A stretch of DNA of 64,000 nucleotides from Actinokineospora globicatena (GTDB lineage: Bacteria > Actinomycetota > Actinomycetes > Mycobacteriales > Pseudonocardiaceae). Of the stretch, positions 43,409 through 53,033 are shown one piece after another. The stretch spans positions 124,001 through 188,000 of the forward strand of contig NZ_JAMTCR010000006.1 of NCBI RefSeq assembly GCF_024171945.1, written 5' to 3'. The notes beneath the pieces were generated by a model. It was not told the DNA's origin. It saw only the letters and a program-made list of their open reading frames with translations, and made no database searches. Positions within the stretch are counted from its first letter, which is position 1. Each line of letters opens with the position of its first letter. The position numbers and the translations under genes were made by a program.

Positions 43409-44082
43409 CCGGTCGCGGGCTTCTCGAAGTGCTGGTAGTCGATCGGTGTGGTCCAGTACCCACCCCAGTCCCAGCCCCGCCGCTCGAAGGCGCGCAAGGT
43501 GGCGTCACCGGCGTGGATCAGGCCGGGGTCGGTGCGGGTCCGGTCGACGTAAGGGGCGCCGTTGGGCGGGTACACGGCCCCGGACCCGGAGATGTAGGGG
43601 TTGAGAACCGGGTTGATGTCGATCGCCCTGCCGTAAGAGTGATTCGACCACTCCGTACCCCCGGTGATGGGACGACAGTTGAACGCCGACGTGTTGTTCG
43701 CAGCCATGGACAGGTCATCATCGGCGTCGTATTTCTCTACCGTCACCATCCGCTCTATGGGATACCGAGCACGGTAAAGCTCCCCAAACACCCACACAAC
43801 CTCCCCCGCCACCTCTTTAGCGACGACCAACTCCCCCCGATGCACCCGCCCATCGAGCCCGACGACGGTAAGAGTGACCAACCGCAACCCTTCCGGCCCA
43901 ACCGGACACCCCGGCCGCCAGCTCTTACCCAACCGCTTCTCACTCACCGGTCTAACCACCGCAACAAACGGCGGCAAATGCCCCCCACTCGCGGTAACCC
44001 CACCCGCCTGAGCCGCACCAGCCTGCCCACCCCCACCAGCAACAGCCGTAGCGACCAGTACCGCCGTCAGCAGAACGCGCAT
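43405..44082 (-). CDS. Secreted M15-family metallopeptidase (VanX/VanY-like)
   Basis: A 225-residue exported protein with a signal peptide (about 1-24). The zinc site of M15 peptidases is visible: SNHSYGRAIDIN near 145-157 supplies His and Asp, and YQHFE near the C-terminus the second His. Such enzymes cut D-Ala-D-Ala dipeptides or cross-links in the cell wall. The region before (about 50-120) is a pro- or wall-associated part. The gene stands alone on its strand. Confidence 0.85.
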   Translation of the reverse strand: MRVLLTAVLVATAVAGGGGQAGAAQAGGVTASGGHLPPFVAVVRPVSEKRLGKSWRPGCPVGPEGLRLVTLTVVGLDGRVHRGELVVAKEVAGEVVWVFGELYRARYPIERMVTVEKYDADDDLSMAANNTSAFNCRPITGGTEWSNHSYGRAIDINPVLNPYISGSGAVYPPNGAPYVDRTRTDPGLIHAGDATLRAFERRGWDWGGYWTTPIDYQHFEKPATG

Positions 44083-44285
44083 CGCTTCCCACCTCCGGCA
44101 TCGAGTCTAGACGGCAGCACAATGTCCTTAGTGGACGTATCCGGGTACGATGGCCTCTTGTCGCGCACCGAAGGTCCTGGTCACGGGGGGGACCTCGGAC
44201 GGCGGTGGCGTGTTGCTGCCTGCCGTAGCGTGGGTGGTGTCGTCAGCATTTGTGCTGTCGTCCACCGTGACAGGAGAAGCCGATC

Positions 44286-45149
44286 ATGAGCTCCCCCCTT
44301 CCCGTACTGGTCGCGGTCGATGGATCCCAATCCGCCCTGGCCGCGGCGCGCTGGGCAGCCGCGGAAGCCGCCCGGCGCGGCACCTGGCTGACCGTCGTCT
44401 CCGTCTACCCGTGGCCGTTGACCGGTTACCCCGAAGCTCTCGTCACCCAGCACGACCTGCGCGATGGTCTGCGCGCCCAGACACTCGCGAACCTGGATGA
44501 GGCCACCGTTGCCGCTACCGAGACCGTGCCGGGACTAGAGGTGCGGGTGAACGCGCTAGAAGGTGACGTCGTCGGGTCCCTGCGCTCCGCCAGTGAAGAC
44601 GCGGCGCTCTTGGTCTTGGGCTCGCGCGGTCTAGGAGGCTTCTCTGGCTTCTTGCTCGGGTCGACGGCGGTAGCGCTAGTGGCTCACGGTCATTGCCCCA
44701 CGGTCGTAGTGCGAGGCGAGGACACCGGGCCGCACGGCCAGATCCTGGTAGGTATCGACGGTGGAGACACCGACGACGCGTCACTGGGATTCGCCTTCGA
44801 ACGCGCGAGCACTACGGGCGAAACCGTTATCGTAGTGCACGCGTGGGGGAGTGGCATCACGGACGCGGTCGGGTTCGCGGCACTCGACTGGACGCTGGTG
44901 GCCGAGGCTGCTGACGCCTTGGTCGCCGAGCGGGTGGCGCCGTGGCGGGCCAAGTTCCCGGATGTGGCGGTGACCGAGGTCGTCGTGCGGGAGCGGCCCG
45001 CCCGGGCCCTGCTCGACCGAGCCGTCGATGCCGATCTGGTCGTGGTCGGGTCGCGGGGTCGAGGCGGGTTCGCGGGCTTGGTGCTCGGGTCGACCAGCCA
45101 GGTGCTCGTGCGGCACTCGCCCAGCCCGGTGGTCGTCGTCCGCGCTTGA
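44286..45149 (+). CDS. Universal stress protein with two Usp domains
   Basis: A 287-residue cytosolic protein made of two Usp folds (about 4-140 and 150-287). Both have the ATP-binding glycine motif (GSRGLGGFSGFLLGS and GSRGRGGFAGLVLGS). In mycobacteria such tandem Usp proteins are induced with the dormancy regulon. AGGAGA precedes the ATG. It is convergent with an Acg-type nitroreductase gene, another dormancy-associated family. Confidence 0.93.
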   Translation: MSSPLPVLVAVDGSQSALAAARWAAAEAARRGTWLTVVSVYPWPLTGYPEALVTQHDLRDGLRAQTLANLDEATVAATETVPGLEVRVNALEGDVVGSLRSASEDAALLVLGSRGLGGFSGFLLGSTAVALVAHGHCPTVVVRGEDTGPHGQILVGIDGGDTDDASLGFAFERASTTGETVIVVHAWGSGITDAVGFAALDWTLVAEAADALVAERVAPWRAKFPDVAVTEVVVRERPARALLDRAVDADLVVVGSRGRGGFAGLVLGSTSQVLVRHSPSPVVVVRA

Positions 45150-45165
45150 TGCTTGACGGGTGGTG

Positions 45166-45201
45166 CGGTGTGCCCGGCCGGGATGACCTGGCCGGGCACA
45201 C
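45166..45201. terminator. 13-bp hairpin terminator, Usp / nitroreductase
   Basis: A perfect 13-bp stem (45166-45178 with 45189-45201) and 10-base loop lie between the two convergent stops. Confidence 0.85.
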
Positions 45202-45207
45202 CTGTGT

Positions 45208-46173
45208 CTACCAGTCGATGACGTCGGAGAGGGGTCTGCGGGGGGTTCTGGGGACGGGGGTGTTGCCTGGGGCGGGTTCGCCGATGCGGAGGACTAGTTG
45301 GGGGGCTAGTTCGCCGCCTAGGATTTGGCGTTGGAGGAGGCCTCGCGTGCGGCGGACTTCGATCGGTTGGCTTATGGGGCAGGACGCGAGTCGTAGCGAG
45401 GTAGCGGTAAGAGTCACCGCTGAAGTTGCCTCGCCGGTTCGCAGCCAGGACAACCGGTCATCTGACGTGGTTCCCAGCACTAGAAGCGTTCCAGCGCCAC
45501 CGTCGGGCGAAGCCTGGGCCAGTCGGGGGACGGTGAAGCGCCGCGTGATGAGGTCGCCGTACCGTGTCTCGGTAGGACTGTTAGCGGCTGGAACGCCGTC
45601 AGGAGAAGCGAACCTGCCCGTCCACAGCGCCAACTCACGCAGGTAGGCGCTATCGGCCTGTTGTGTCGCATTGGCTTCTGCGACGTAAGCGGCAAGATCC
45701 GACGACCGCAGTGCCTTAACCCTGACTTCCTCACCGCTAGCGGCAGCCAACTGCGCAAGGTAGGCCTCACTGACCTCCTGCGGCGCATACGCTCGACGGT
45801 CACTTCGACGCTGAGTGATCGCGGCCGCGAGGACGAGGTCAGCCTGACCCGGCACAGTTGGCTCTACCTCAACGGCCGCTAAGTACTCGGGCGTGGCCGA
45901 GTCGGGAAGCCGGTGAACACGCGCGGCCCACCCGAACCCGGCCAGCGCGACGACCAGGTGGTGCAACGCGGCGCCGCAGCTGATGACCAGGTCACGGCCG
46001 TCGGGGTCGGTCGCGGGCAGCCTGCGGTCCGGGTCGGCGAACAGGTGGACCGACGAGCGGCCGACCCGCCACCGCCACGGCTGCGTGTTGTGCACCGACG
46101 GCGCGCAGCACGCCATCCGCACCGCCGTCAGCACGGTGTCCCGGTCGGGTGAGCCCGCCCGCACCACTGTCAT
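45208..46173 (-). CDS. Acg-type nitroreductase family protein
   Basis: A 321-residue flavin-fold protein of the Acg/Rv2032-like branch of nitroreductases. The N-terminal half carries CCAPSVHNTQPWRW and the second half ITQRRSDRRAYAPQ and a LASCPISQPIE region, all typical. The M. tuberculosis relative is part of the DosR regulon and may sequester flavin rather than act as an enzyme. No enzyme activity can be inferred here. It faces the Usp gene. Confidence 0.85.
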   Translation of the reverse strand: MTVVRAGSPDRDTVLTAVRMACCAPSVHNTQPWRWRVGRSSVHLFADPDRRLPATDPDGRDLVISCGAALHHLVVALAGFGWAARVHRLPDSATPEYLAAVEVEPTVPGQADLVLAAAITQRRSDRRAYAPQEVSEAYLAQLAAASGEEVRVKALRSSDLAAYVAEANATQQADSAYLRELALWTGRFASPDGVPAANSPTETRYGDLITRRFTVPRLAQASPDGGAGTLLVLGTTSDDRLSWLRTGEATSAVTLTATSLRLASCPISQPIEVRRTRGLLQRQILGGELAPQLVLRIGEPAPGNTPVPRTPRRPLSDVIDW

Positions 46174-46282
46174 CGCGTCCCGTCCTCATCCTCGGCAGGA
46201 CCCCAGCGTCGAACACGGCGGGGTGCGCGCCACAGAGCGGGAGGTCCTGACCCGGGAGGGACCTACGGATGGGCTGGCCAGG

Positions 46283-46918
46283 TCAGAGCGGGTTCCCGTT
46301 CCACTTCCACTCGGTGAGCCGCGGCCTGCCCGGCAGGTCGATCCGGCCGGTGCACCACTGCAGCGCCCGCCACCCGTGCACGTCCTCGGGCGCGTAGCGG
46401 AACAGCCGCGCCAGCACCCGGTCGCACAGGTCGTCCGGCGGGGTCCAGTCCAGCCCGAGGCCCTCGGCGATGTCGGAGCCGTGCACGATGGTCTCCACGA
46501 CGCCCATCCCGGCGAACCCCTCGGGGTCCGACTCGCCGTACGTGTGGTGCGCCAACGCCGTCGGGTTCGCGGTCGTCACGATCGAGGACAAGAAGGTCCC
46601 GCACGCCTCCAGGACCTGCATCAGCCCGGCCGTGCCCGCCGCCCGTTCAGCGAAGATGATGTTGGCGGGCCCACCTTCGCGCCTGGGCGCCCAGTCGAAG
46701 GCGACCGCGGTGGTCGGTGGGACCCGCGTGGCCAGTTGACCGGCGTAATAGAAGAGGCAGTCCGCGATGTGCTCGGCGGTCTCCCAGCAGGTCCACTCCA
46801 AGGAGCCTGCCTGGCTGTCCCACCGCTCCGCGGGCACGTCACCGAAGACCGAGATGGCGAACTGGACAGCGTCATCGACGTCGCTCGGGGTAAGCGGGCC
46901 AGGGTGTGTGTTGGGCAT
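46283..46918 (-). CDS. DinB/maleylpyruvate isomerase-like protein
   Basis: A 211-residue protein of the mycothiol-linked DinB superfamily. The N-terminal four-helix bundle has the CWETAEHIAD region, with a His placed to bind a metal, and later VETIVHGSDIAEGLGL with another His. Members include mycothiol-dependent maleylpyruvate isomerase and detoxification S-transferases. Substrate unknown; it stands alone. Confidence 0.78.
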   Translation of the reverse strand: MPNTHPGPLTPSDVDDAVQFAISVFGDVPAERWDSQAGSLEWTCWETAEHIADCLFYYAGQLATRVPPTTAVAFDWAPRREGGPANIIFAERAAGTAGLMQVLEACGTFLSSIVTTANPTALAHHTYGESDPEGFAGMGVVETIVHGSDIAEGLGLDWTPPDDLCDRVLARLFRYAPEDVHGWRALQWCTGRIDLPGRPRLTEWKWNGNPL

Positions 46919-47037
46919 CGCCGCAGACTAACCACGGTCACGCTCAGGAGTCGTCTGATTTTGCCCCGCCGGCAACTGGGATGGTGAATCAGCGCGATCC
47001 GGACAACCCGGGTCGCCGCGCGTTCCGTCCTGTGGAC

Positions 47038-47826
47038 ATGCGCACTCGACTGCTGACACCGACGCTGGTGGCCCTGCTCGCCCTCGCGGGATGCGCCCAG
47101 GGCGGGACTACCCCGGCCAACCAGGCCCCGCCCGCCCCCAACGGGCCCACCCCGGCGGGCAAGACGTTCACCGCGACGTCCGCGACGGACAAGGGCACCC
47201 CGCACGCGCTGGTCACCGGCTCCACCGTCACCCTCGGTTTCCCCGAGGCCGACCGGCTGACCGCGAACGCGGGCTGCAACACCATCGGCGGCACGGTCTC
47301 CTTCTCCGGCGGCACCCTGCAGCCCGGCGAGCTCAGCCTCACCGAGATGGCCTGCGACGCGCCGCTGCACGACCAGGACAAGTGGCTGGCCGGGTTCCTG
47401 GAGGCCAAACCCACCTGGCGCCTCGACGGCGACAAGCTGACCCTGACCTCGGCCGAGACGGAACTGGTGCTGACCGTGCCCAAGAACGCCGACCTCGCGG
47501 GCCCCAAGTGGACCGTCGACTCCCTGCTCACCGGCGAGTCCGCCGCCTCGACCCCGGCCACCGCCACGGCCTCCCTCACCTTCACCGCCGACACCGTCGC
47601 CATCGAAACCGGCTGCAACTCCGGCAGCGCCCCGTACACCGTCGAAGGCACCACCCTCAAGTTCGAACCCCCCATCCTCACCAAGATGGCCTGCACCCCC
47701 GAAACCACCGAACTCGAGTCCGCCATCGTCGCCGCCCTCACCCAATCCACCACCTTCACCATCGAAGCCCAATCCCTCACCCTGACCGCCGGTGAGAAGG
47801 GCCTCCGCCTCCACGCCACCCAGTAG
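47038..47826 (+). CDS. Lipoprotein with two META domains
   Basis: A 262-residue exported protein with a lipobox ending in Cys (LLALAGC, near residue 20) and a Pro/Gly-rich linker. Two META domains follow (about 45-145 and 150-262), each with a central CN...G motif and an ACD/ACTPE block, the family associated with HslJ and heat or novobiocin resistance. ATG 47038 lies just after GTG 47032; neither has a good ribosome site, and an ATG at 46981 is also possible. Confidence 0.82.
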   Translation: MRTRLLTPTLVALLALAGCAQGGTTPANQAPPAPNGPTPAGKTFTATSATDKGTPHALVTGSTVTLGFPEADRLTANAGCNTIGGTVSFSGGTLQPGELSLTEMACDAPLHDQDKWLAGFLEAKPTWRLDGDKLTLTSAETELVLTVPKNADLAGPKWTVDSLLTGESAASTPATATASLTFTADTVAIETGCNSGSAPYTVEGTTLKFEPPILTKMACTPETTELESAIVAALTQSTTFTIEAQSLTLTAGEKGLRLHATQ

Positions 47827-47947
47827 CCACCCCCGAACGCGCGCCAGATGCCCACCCGCGTCTGGCGCGCGTTCGCGTGTTCCGCCACCGACAGGCCCGC
47901 CGTACGGTCGAAGGGGCACTGATCATCGGCTGACAGGTGCGAACGCG

Positions 47948-48211
47948 ATGGCACAGCGGTGGGAAGCGGACCGCACGGCGGGGTTCGGCAGGCGGCTGGG
48001 CAAGTCGGCGGCCGAGCTCGGCCTCTCGGACAACAACCCGTCCTGCCCGGACGTGTGGGAGCTGGACAACGGTGACGTCGTGGTGATCGGGCGCGACCTC
48101 ACCGACGACTACGCGACGCGGCTGCCCGAGGGGGTCAGCGTCGGCGCGGACGAGCGGTTGGTCGTCATCCCGCGCGCCACCATCCTGGCCGCGAAGGACG
48201 ACTTGGTCTGA
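47948..48211 (+). CDS. Conserved 87-residue hypothetical protein
   Basis: A short cytosolic protein beginning MAQRWEADRTAGFG. I recognise it as resembling small actinobacterial hypothetical proteins with a central DVWELDNGDVVVIGRDLT block and a PRATILAAK end, but no function is known to me. It has no membrane segment or cofactor motif. Coding bias and a clean start support it as real. Confidence 0.65.
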   Translation: MAQRWEADRTAGFGRRLGKSAAELGLSDNNPSCPDVWELDNGDVVVIGRDLTDDYATRLPEGVSVGADERLVVIPRATILAAKDDLV

Positions 48212-48350
48212 TCTGTCCCCGCCGCCGTGGCCCACGCGGTCCCGGCGGCACCCCCGCCCGGTGCGGGATCTCACAGGTGCCGTTCCGGCTGGTGGTCGGG
48301 GTGGTGGTCGATGGACCGGTGGGATTGGGTGGGGTGGCGATGGGGGAGAC

Positions 48351-49526
48351 ATGACGGTGGCGGTGGGGGTTCGGCCGGTGGCGGCGGGGTGGTTGCCGTT
48401 GTTGTCGGCGCCCGTGGCCATGGCGAACAACGCGCCGGGGTTGGTGTTGGGGGAGATGGGGGGTGCGCTGGGGACGGCGCCCGCGACGACGGCGTGGGTG
48501 GTGACGGCGTTCGGGCTGGGGTTGGCGGTGGGGACGCCGGTGGCCGGGCACCTGATCCGGGGGCGTGGGGCCAGGGCCGCGTTGCTGGTCAGCGCCGGGT
48601 TCATGCTGGTGGGGACGTTGCTGCTGGTGGCGGCGCCGTCGTTCGGGCTGGTGGTGGCCGGACGGGTGGTCCAGGCCGTCGGGGGCAGCGGGATGATGGT
48701 GGTCGCGATCAACGCGGCGGGGACGGCGGCTCGGGCCGGGCTGGTGACGGCGGGCGCGGGGGTCGGGGGCGCGCTAGGCCCGATCGTCGGACTGGCGGTG
48801 ACCTCGGCGACGTCCTGGCACGTGGCACTGGCGCTGGGCGCGGTCACGCTGGGGACGGTCCCGTTCCTGGTGTCACGGCTGCCTGACGCCGCACCGGGGG
48901 CCACGCGGTTCGACTTCGTCGGGGCCGGGCTGTTCCTCGGGCTGGTTCTCGCGCTGGTCCTGAGTACCCGGTTCGACGCCGCTGTGGTGGTCGCCGTGGC
49001 CACGGTCGTGCCGCTGGTGCTGTGGGTCCGCGCCCGACCCGAGGGGTTCGTCCCGGTCGCCCTCGTGCGGTCAAGGCCCTACCTGGTGGCCTGCGGGCTC
49101 ATCCTTGCCCTGGCCACGGGCTACTTCTTCCTGCTCTACCGGGTGCCCGCCCTGCTGCGCGCCGCCGGGTGGGACGCGGGGCACATCGGGCTCGCCCAGT
49201 TGGTGCTTCTGCTCGCCGGATCCGCGCTGTCGCTGGTGTTCGCGTCCAACTTCGACCGCTTCGGCCGCCGCGTCGTCGTCGTGGGCATGGTCGCGCTCGG
49301 CGCCGTCGCCCAACTCCTCGGACTCCTGGTCGGCGTCAACCCGCTGCTCCCCGTCCTCGGCCTCGGCATCGCGGTCCTCGCCATGGTGTCCGCCCAAGCC
49401 GTCCTCATGATCACCGGCACCGAACACCTCACCCACGCCCACCGCCCCGTGGCCGTAGGCCTCTACTCCCTCTTCTTCCAACTCGGCGGCGCCTTCGGCC
49501 CGATGTTCGCCGCCCTGCTGACCTAG
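48351..49526 (+). CDS. MFS transporter (12-helix)
   Basis: A 391-residue major facilitator superfamily protein. The GTPVAGHLIRGRGAR loop after helix 2 is the motif A region and GAGVGGALGPIVGL is a motif C-like segment, typical of drug:H+ antiporters. ATG 48351 has GGGGGAG upstream. Substrate unknown. The end of the gene is one arm of an inverted repeat. Confidence 0.88.
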   Translation: MTVAVGVRPVAAGWLPLLSAPVAMANNAPGLVLGEMGGALGTAPATTAWVVTAFGLGLAVGTPVAGHLIRGRGARAALLVSAGFMLVGTLLLVAAPSFGLVVAGRVVQAVGGSGMMVVAINAAGTAARAGLVTAGAGVGGALGPIVGLAVTSATSWHVALALGAVTLGTVPFLVSRLPDAAPGATRFDFVGAGLFLGLVLALVLSTRFDAAVVVAVATVVPLVLWVRARPEGFVPVALVRSRPYLVACGLILALATGYFFLLYRVPALLRAAGWDAGHIGLAQLVLLLAGSALSLVFASNFDRFGRRVVVVGMVALGAVAQLLGLLVGVNPLLPVLGLGIAVLAMVSAQAVLMITGTEHLTHAHRPVAVGLYSLFFQLGGAFGPMFAALLT

Positions 49527-49567
49527 CCGCTCGGTCAACCCGACGGGGCGGTGAGGTCAGCAGGGCG
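49511..49567. terminator. 14-bp inverted repeat spanning the MFS stop codon
   Basis: Arms 49511-49524 and 49554-49567 are perfectly complementary over 14 bp. The left arm encodes the last residues of the MFS protein and includes part of the stop. A 29-base loop contains a smaller TCGG/CCGA hairpin. It sits between convergent genes. Confidence 0.65.
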
Positions 49568-49613
49568 CGAATGGCTGATCGAGTCAGTCGGATGGGTGAG
49601 GTGGGCGGGGTGG

Positions 49614-51041
49614 CTAGCTGGGCTGGATCGGGATCGGGCTCATCACCGATCGGAGGAGGAGGGCTTCGGCGAGGGTCATGTGTTCGAGTTCGGACTGGCT
49701 GACGCTCTCGTCGGCGCCGTGGGCGTGGGTGGTGGGTTCCTCGCAGCCCCACAGGACGATGTCCGACTCCGGGTTGGCGGCCTGGAGCGCGTTGACCAGG
49801 GGGATCGACCCGCCCTGACCGGCCCTGGCCACCGACGTCGCGTGGTACGCCTCCAGCAGCGCGCGCTCGATGTCGTCGCTGTGCTCGCCGGGGACCGAGA
49901 CGAACCCCGAGCCCGACGCGATCCGCTTGACCACCGGCTTCAGGCCCCACGGCGCCGCCCCCATGATGTGCGCCTCCAGGGCCGCGTACGCCTCCCCGGC
50001 GTCCTGGTTCGGGGCCAGGCGCAGGCTCACCCTGGCCTTGGCCTTCGGGCACAGCACGTTCGTCGAGCCGCTGACCAGGGGCAGCCCGCTCAGCCCGACG
50101 ACGTTGACCGACGGTTTGCCGTAGAGCAGCTTGGCGATGGTGCCGGACCCGATCAGGCTGGTCGTGGGCAGTACCCCGGCGTCGCGGCGGTAGGTCGCCT
50201 CGGTGACCGTCGGCCAGGCGTGGTCGAACTGGGTGAGGCCCGCGATGGCCACGTCGCCGGTCTTGCGGTCCTGCAGCGTGGCCAGGATCTGCACCAGCGC
50301 CATGAACGCGTCCGGCACCGGGCCGCCGAACATGCCGCTGTGCGCCTTGCCCGCCAGCGTCTCGACGGTGACCTCGGCGGCCACGATCCCGCGCAGCGTC
50401 TCGGTCAGCGTCGGCGCGCCGCGTTCGACGTTGCCCGCGTCCGCGACGATGACCAGGTCGGCGTGGAACCGGGGGTCGTCGGGGTGCTCGGCGAGGTAGG
50501 ACTCCAGCACGCTGCTGCCCGCCTCCTCCTCGCCCTCGATGACCAGCTTGATGTTGAGCGGCAGCTGGCCCCGGTCACCGAGCAGCGCCTTGATCGCGCC
50601 GAGGTGCATCATCACGCCGGACTTGTCGTCGGCCGCGCCGCGCCCGTAGAGGCGCATGTCGTGGTTCTCGTCCATCTTCTCGGTCGGCTCGAACGGCTTG
50701 GTCGTCCACTTGGACGCGTCGGCGGGCTGCACGTCGTAGTGCGCGTAGAGCAGCACCGTGGCGACCGCGGTGTGCGCGACCTCGTCGGCGACCACCATCG
50801 GCGCGGACGTCTTCCCGCCGTGGGTGATCGTCTCCACCTTGGCCGTGCGCAGGCCCGCGGCGCGGAACAGCTCGGCGACCACCTCGGCGGTGTCGGCCAG
50901 CGGCGGGGCGGGGGTGGTCGCGACCGAGCGGTGCCGCACCAGGTCGCCGAGCGTGCTCCACAGCTCGGGCACCAGCTGGTGCACCCGGTCCCGGACCTGC
51001 TGCTCGGGCAGCACCATCGTCATGGGGGAGTTGGGGCGCAT
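49614..51041 (-). CDS. M20-family dipeptidase
   Basis: A 475-residue cytosolic zinc peptidase. Metal ligands and catalytic residues are visible: YAHYDVQPAD (His, and Asp two residues on), GAADDKSG (bridging Asp), EGEEEAGS (catalytic and ligand Glu), VADAG, and PTTHAHGADE near the C-terminus. Members cut dipeptides (carnosinase/CNDP-like). ATG 51041 follows AGGAG at good spacing; a longer frame adds an Arg-rich tail. It is convergent with the MFS gene. Confidence 0.9.
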   Translation of the reverse strand: MRPNSPMTMVLPEQQVRDRVHQLVPELWSTLGDLVRHRSVATTPAPPLADTAEVVAELFRAAGLRTAKVETITHGGKTSAPMVVADEVAHTAVATVLLYAHYDVQPADASKWTTKPFEPTEKMDENHDMRLYGRGAADDKSGVMMHLGAIKALLGDRGQLPLNIKLVIEGEEEAGSSVLESYLAEHPDDPRFHADLVIVADAGNVERGAPTLTETLRGIVAAEVTVETLAGKAHSGMFGGPVPDAFMALVQILATLQDRKTGDVAIAGLTQFDHAWPTVTEATYRRDAGVLPTTSLIGSGTIAKLLYGKPSVNVVGLSGLPLVSGSTNVLCPKAKARVSLRLAPNQDAGEAYAALEAHIMGAAPWGLKPVVKRIASGSGFVSVPGEHSDDIERALLEAYHATSVARAGQGGSIPLVNALQAANPESDIVLWGCEEPTTHAHGADESVSQSELEHMTLAEALLLRSVMSPIPIQPS

Positions 51042-51339
51042 CGTCAGGCTCCTCTCGCCGTGGCGGCGTCGGCGGGCCCGGGTGTCCGCGGTGTCCGCGG
51101 GTGGTCCGCACTCCTCACCACAACACGCCCGCGCGCGGTGGGATACCGGTGTGACCTGATCAGGCGACACGCGAACCTCTCACTCGAACGAGTGGTCCGA
51201 TTTGGTCAGTTGACCTCGGTGGGGGTCGATGAGGTGTCCGTTGCAGCTGGACCCAACGCGGGGTTGGCCGGGGTCGGTGCGCTGGTGCGCGCCCGCTCGA
51301 CGGCCGCCGCGGCAGGACTCGACGAAGGGCGCCAAGGAC

Positions 51340-52971
51340 ATGACCGAGACCACCACCGCTGATCCCGCTGTCGCGGGCCGAGGAGGCGTGCGAGGGGTGT
51401 TCGCCAACCGCTCGCTCAGCACCAAGATCCTCTCTGTGGTCGTCTTCTCGACGCTGGTCACCATCGCCGTCGGGCTCGTCGGCGTCTTCGCGCTGAACTC
51501 CGCCGCGGACGCCACCAAGCGCATCGACAACAACGTCGCCGCGCTCAACGACCTGAACACGCTCAACGCGGCCGGGTCGGGCGGCACCCTGTACATGCTG
51601 CTGGCCACCGCGGTCGGCGACCCGGCCGAGGCGCAGAAGATCCTCGCCGAGGCCAACGCCAAGATCGACGTGTCGTTCGCCGCGTACAAGAGCTACCAGG
51701 AGCGCGGCACCTTCGACCAGGGGCTCATCGACGAGTGGAACGCCGCCAGCGCCGCGTTCGGCAAGGTCCTCGGCGAGAAGGTCATGCCCGCCGCGATGAG
51801 CGGTGACGCCAAGACCGGCGTCGACGCGTTCAACACCGAGGCCCTGCCGCTGCTGGTCAAGTTCAACGAGGTCTCCGCCCGGATGCTCGAGTCCGAGCGC
51901 AAGCGCACCCTGACCGAGATCGAGTCGGTCAGCGCCGAGCGCGACACCAGCATCACCCTCGCGGTCGTGCTGCTCAGCGCGGGCCTGGTCATCTCCTTCG
52001 GCGTCGGCGTGCTGATCACCCGCTCGATCACCAAGCCGATGCGCGGCCTGTCCGCCGCCCTCGAGGCCGTCGCCGACGGCGACCTCACCCAGCGCGTCGA
52101 GGTCCGCTCCAAGGACGAGGTCGGCCGGATGGCCGCCGCGCTCAACAAGGCCACCGACGGCACCCGCGCCATCGTCGGCACCATCTCCCGCGGTGTCGGC
52201 TCGCTCAAGGCCTCCACCCAGCAGATGGCCGACATGTCCAGCCAGGTCACCGCGTCCGCCGAGGAGACCTCCGCGCAGGCCGGTGTCGTCACCGCCGCCG
52301 CGGACCAGGTCGCGCTGAACGTGCAGACCGTGGCCACCGGCGCGGACGAGATGTCGGCGTCGATCAAGGAGATCGCGCAGTCGGCCAACGAGGCCGCCGG
52401 TGTCGCCGGTCAGGCCGTGTCCGTCGCCGCCGCCACCAACGGGACCGTCGCGAAGCTCGGCGAGTCGTCGATGGAGATCGGCAACGTCGTCAAGGTCATC
52501 ACCTCGATCGCCGAGCAGACCAACCTGCTCGCGCTCAACGCCACCATCGAGGCCGCCCGGGCCGGTGACGCGGGCAAGGGCTTCGCCGTCGTCGCCAACG
52601 AGGTCAAGGACCTGGCCCAGGAGACCGCCAAGGCCACTGAGGACATCTCGCGCCGAGTCGAGATGATCCAGGCCGACACGGCGAACGCGGTGAACGCCAT
52701 CGACGAGATCTCCGAGATCATCGGCCGGATCAACGACTTCCAGCTGACCATCGCCTCGGCGGTGGAGGAGCAGACCGCCACCACCACCGAGATGAACCGC
52801 AACGTCGGCGAGGCGTCCGCCGGTGTCTCCGAGATCGCCGCCAACATCGGCGGCGTCGCCGAGAGCGCCGGGAACACCACCGGCACGGTCACCAAGACCA
52901 CCGAGGTCCTCGACGACCTCTCCCGCCTCTCAGCCGAACTCCAGAGCCAGGTCAGCCGTTTCCACCTCTAA
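51340..52971 (+). CDS. Methyl-accepting chemotaxis protein
   Basis: A 543-residue transducer. Two helices (about 30-52 and 205-227) bracket a ligand-binding four-helix bundle outside the cell; a HAMP domain (about 230-283) and a long cytosolic signalling coiled coil follow, with the tip [18 protein letters not shown] that binds CheW/CheA. No che or flagellar genes are near, so the partner kinase must be elsewhere, or the protein serves another role. ATG 51340 has AAGGA upstream. A terminator follows. Confidence 0.93.
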   Translation: MTETTTADPAVAGRGGVRGVFANRSLSTKILSVVVFSTLVTIAVGLVGVFALNSAADATKRIDNNVAALNDLNTLNAAGSGGTLYMLLATAVGDPAEAQKILAEANAKIDVSFAAYKSYQERGTFDQGLIDEWNAASAAFGKVLGEKVMPAAMSGDAKTGVDAFNTEALPLLVKFNEVSARMLESERKRTLTEIESVSAERDTSITLAVVLLSAGLVISFGVGVLITRSITKPMRGLSAALEAVADGDLTQRVEVRSKDEVGRMAAALNKATDGTRAIVGTISRGVGSLKASTQQMADMSSQVTASAEETSAQAGVVTAAADQVALNVQTVATGADEMSASIKEIAQSANEAAGVAGQAVSVAAATNGTVAKLGESSMEIGNVVKVITSIAEQTNLLALNATIEAARAGDAGKGFAVVANEVKDLAQETAKATEDISRRVEMIQADTANAVNAIDEISEIIGRINDFQLTIASAVEEQTATTTEMNRNVGEASAGVSEIAANIGGVAESAGNTTGTVTKTTEVLDDLSRLSAELQSQVSRFHL

Positions 52972-52991
52972 CCCGCGCCACTCTTGTTGCC

Positions 52992-53033
52992 CCGCGCGGC
53001 CGGACTCCCTCATCGGGAGCTCCGGCCGCGCGG
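52992..53033 (+). terminator. Two-tier hairpin terminator after the chemoreceptor gene
   Basis: A 13-bp outer stem (52992-53004 with 53021-53033) encloses an inner CTCCC-TCATC-GGGAG hairpin, and TCGTTTCTG follows. It lies 20 bases beyond the stop. Confidence 0.85.
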
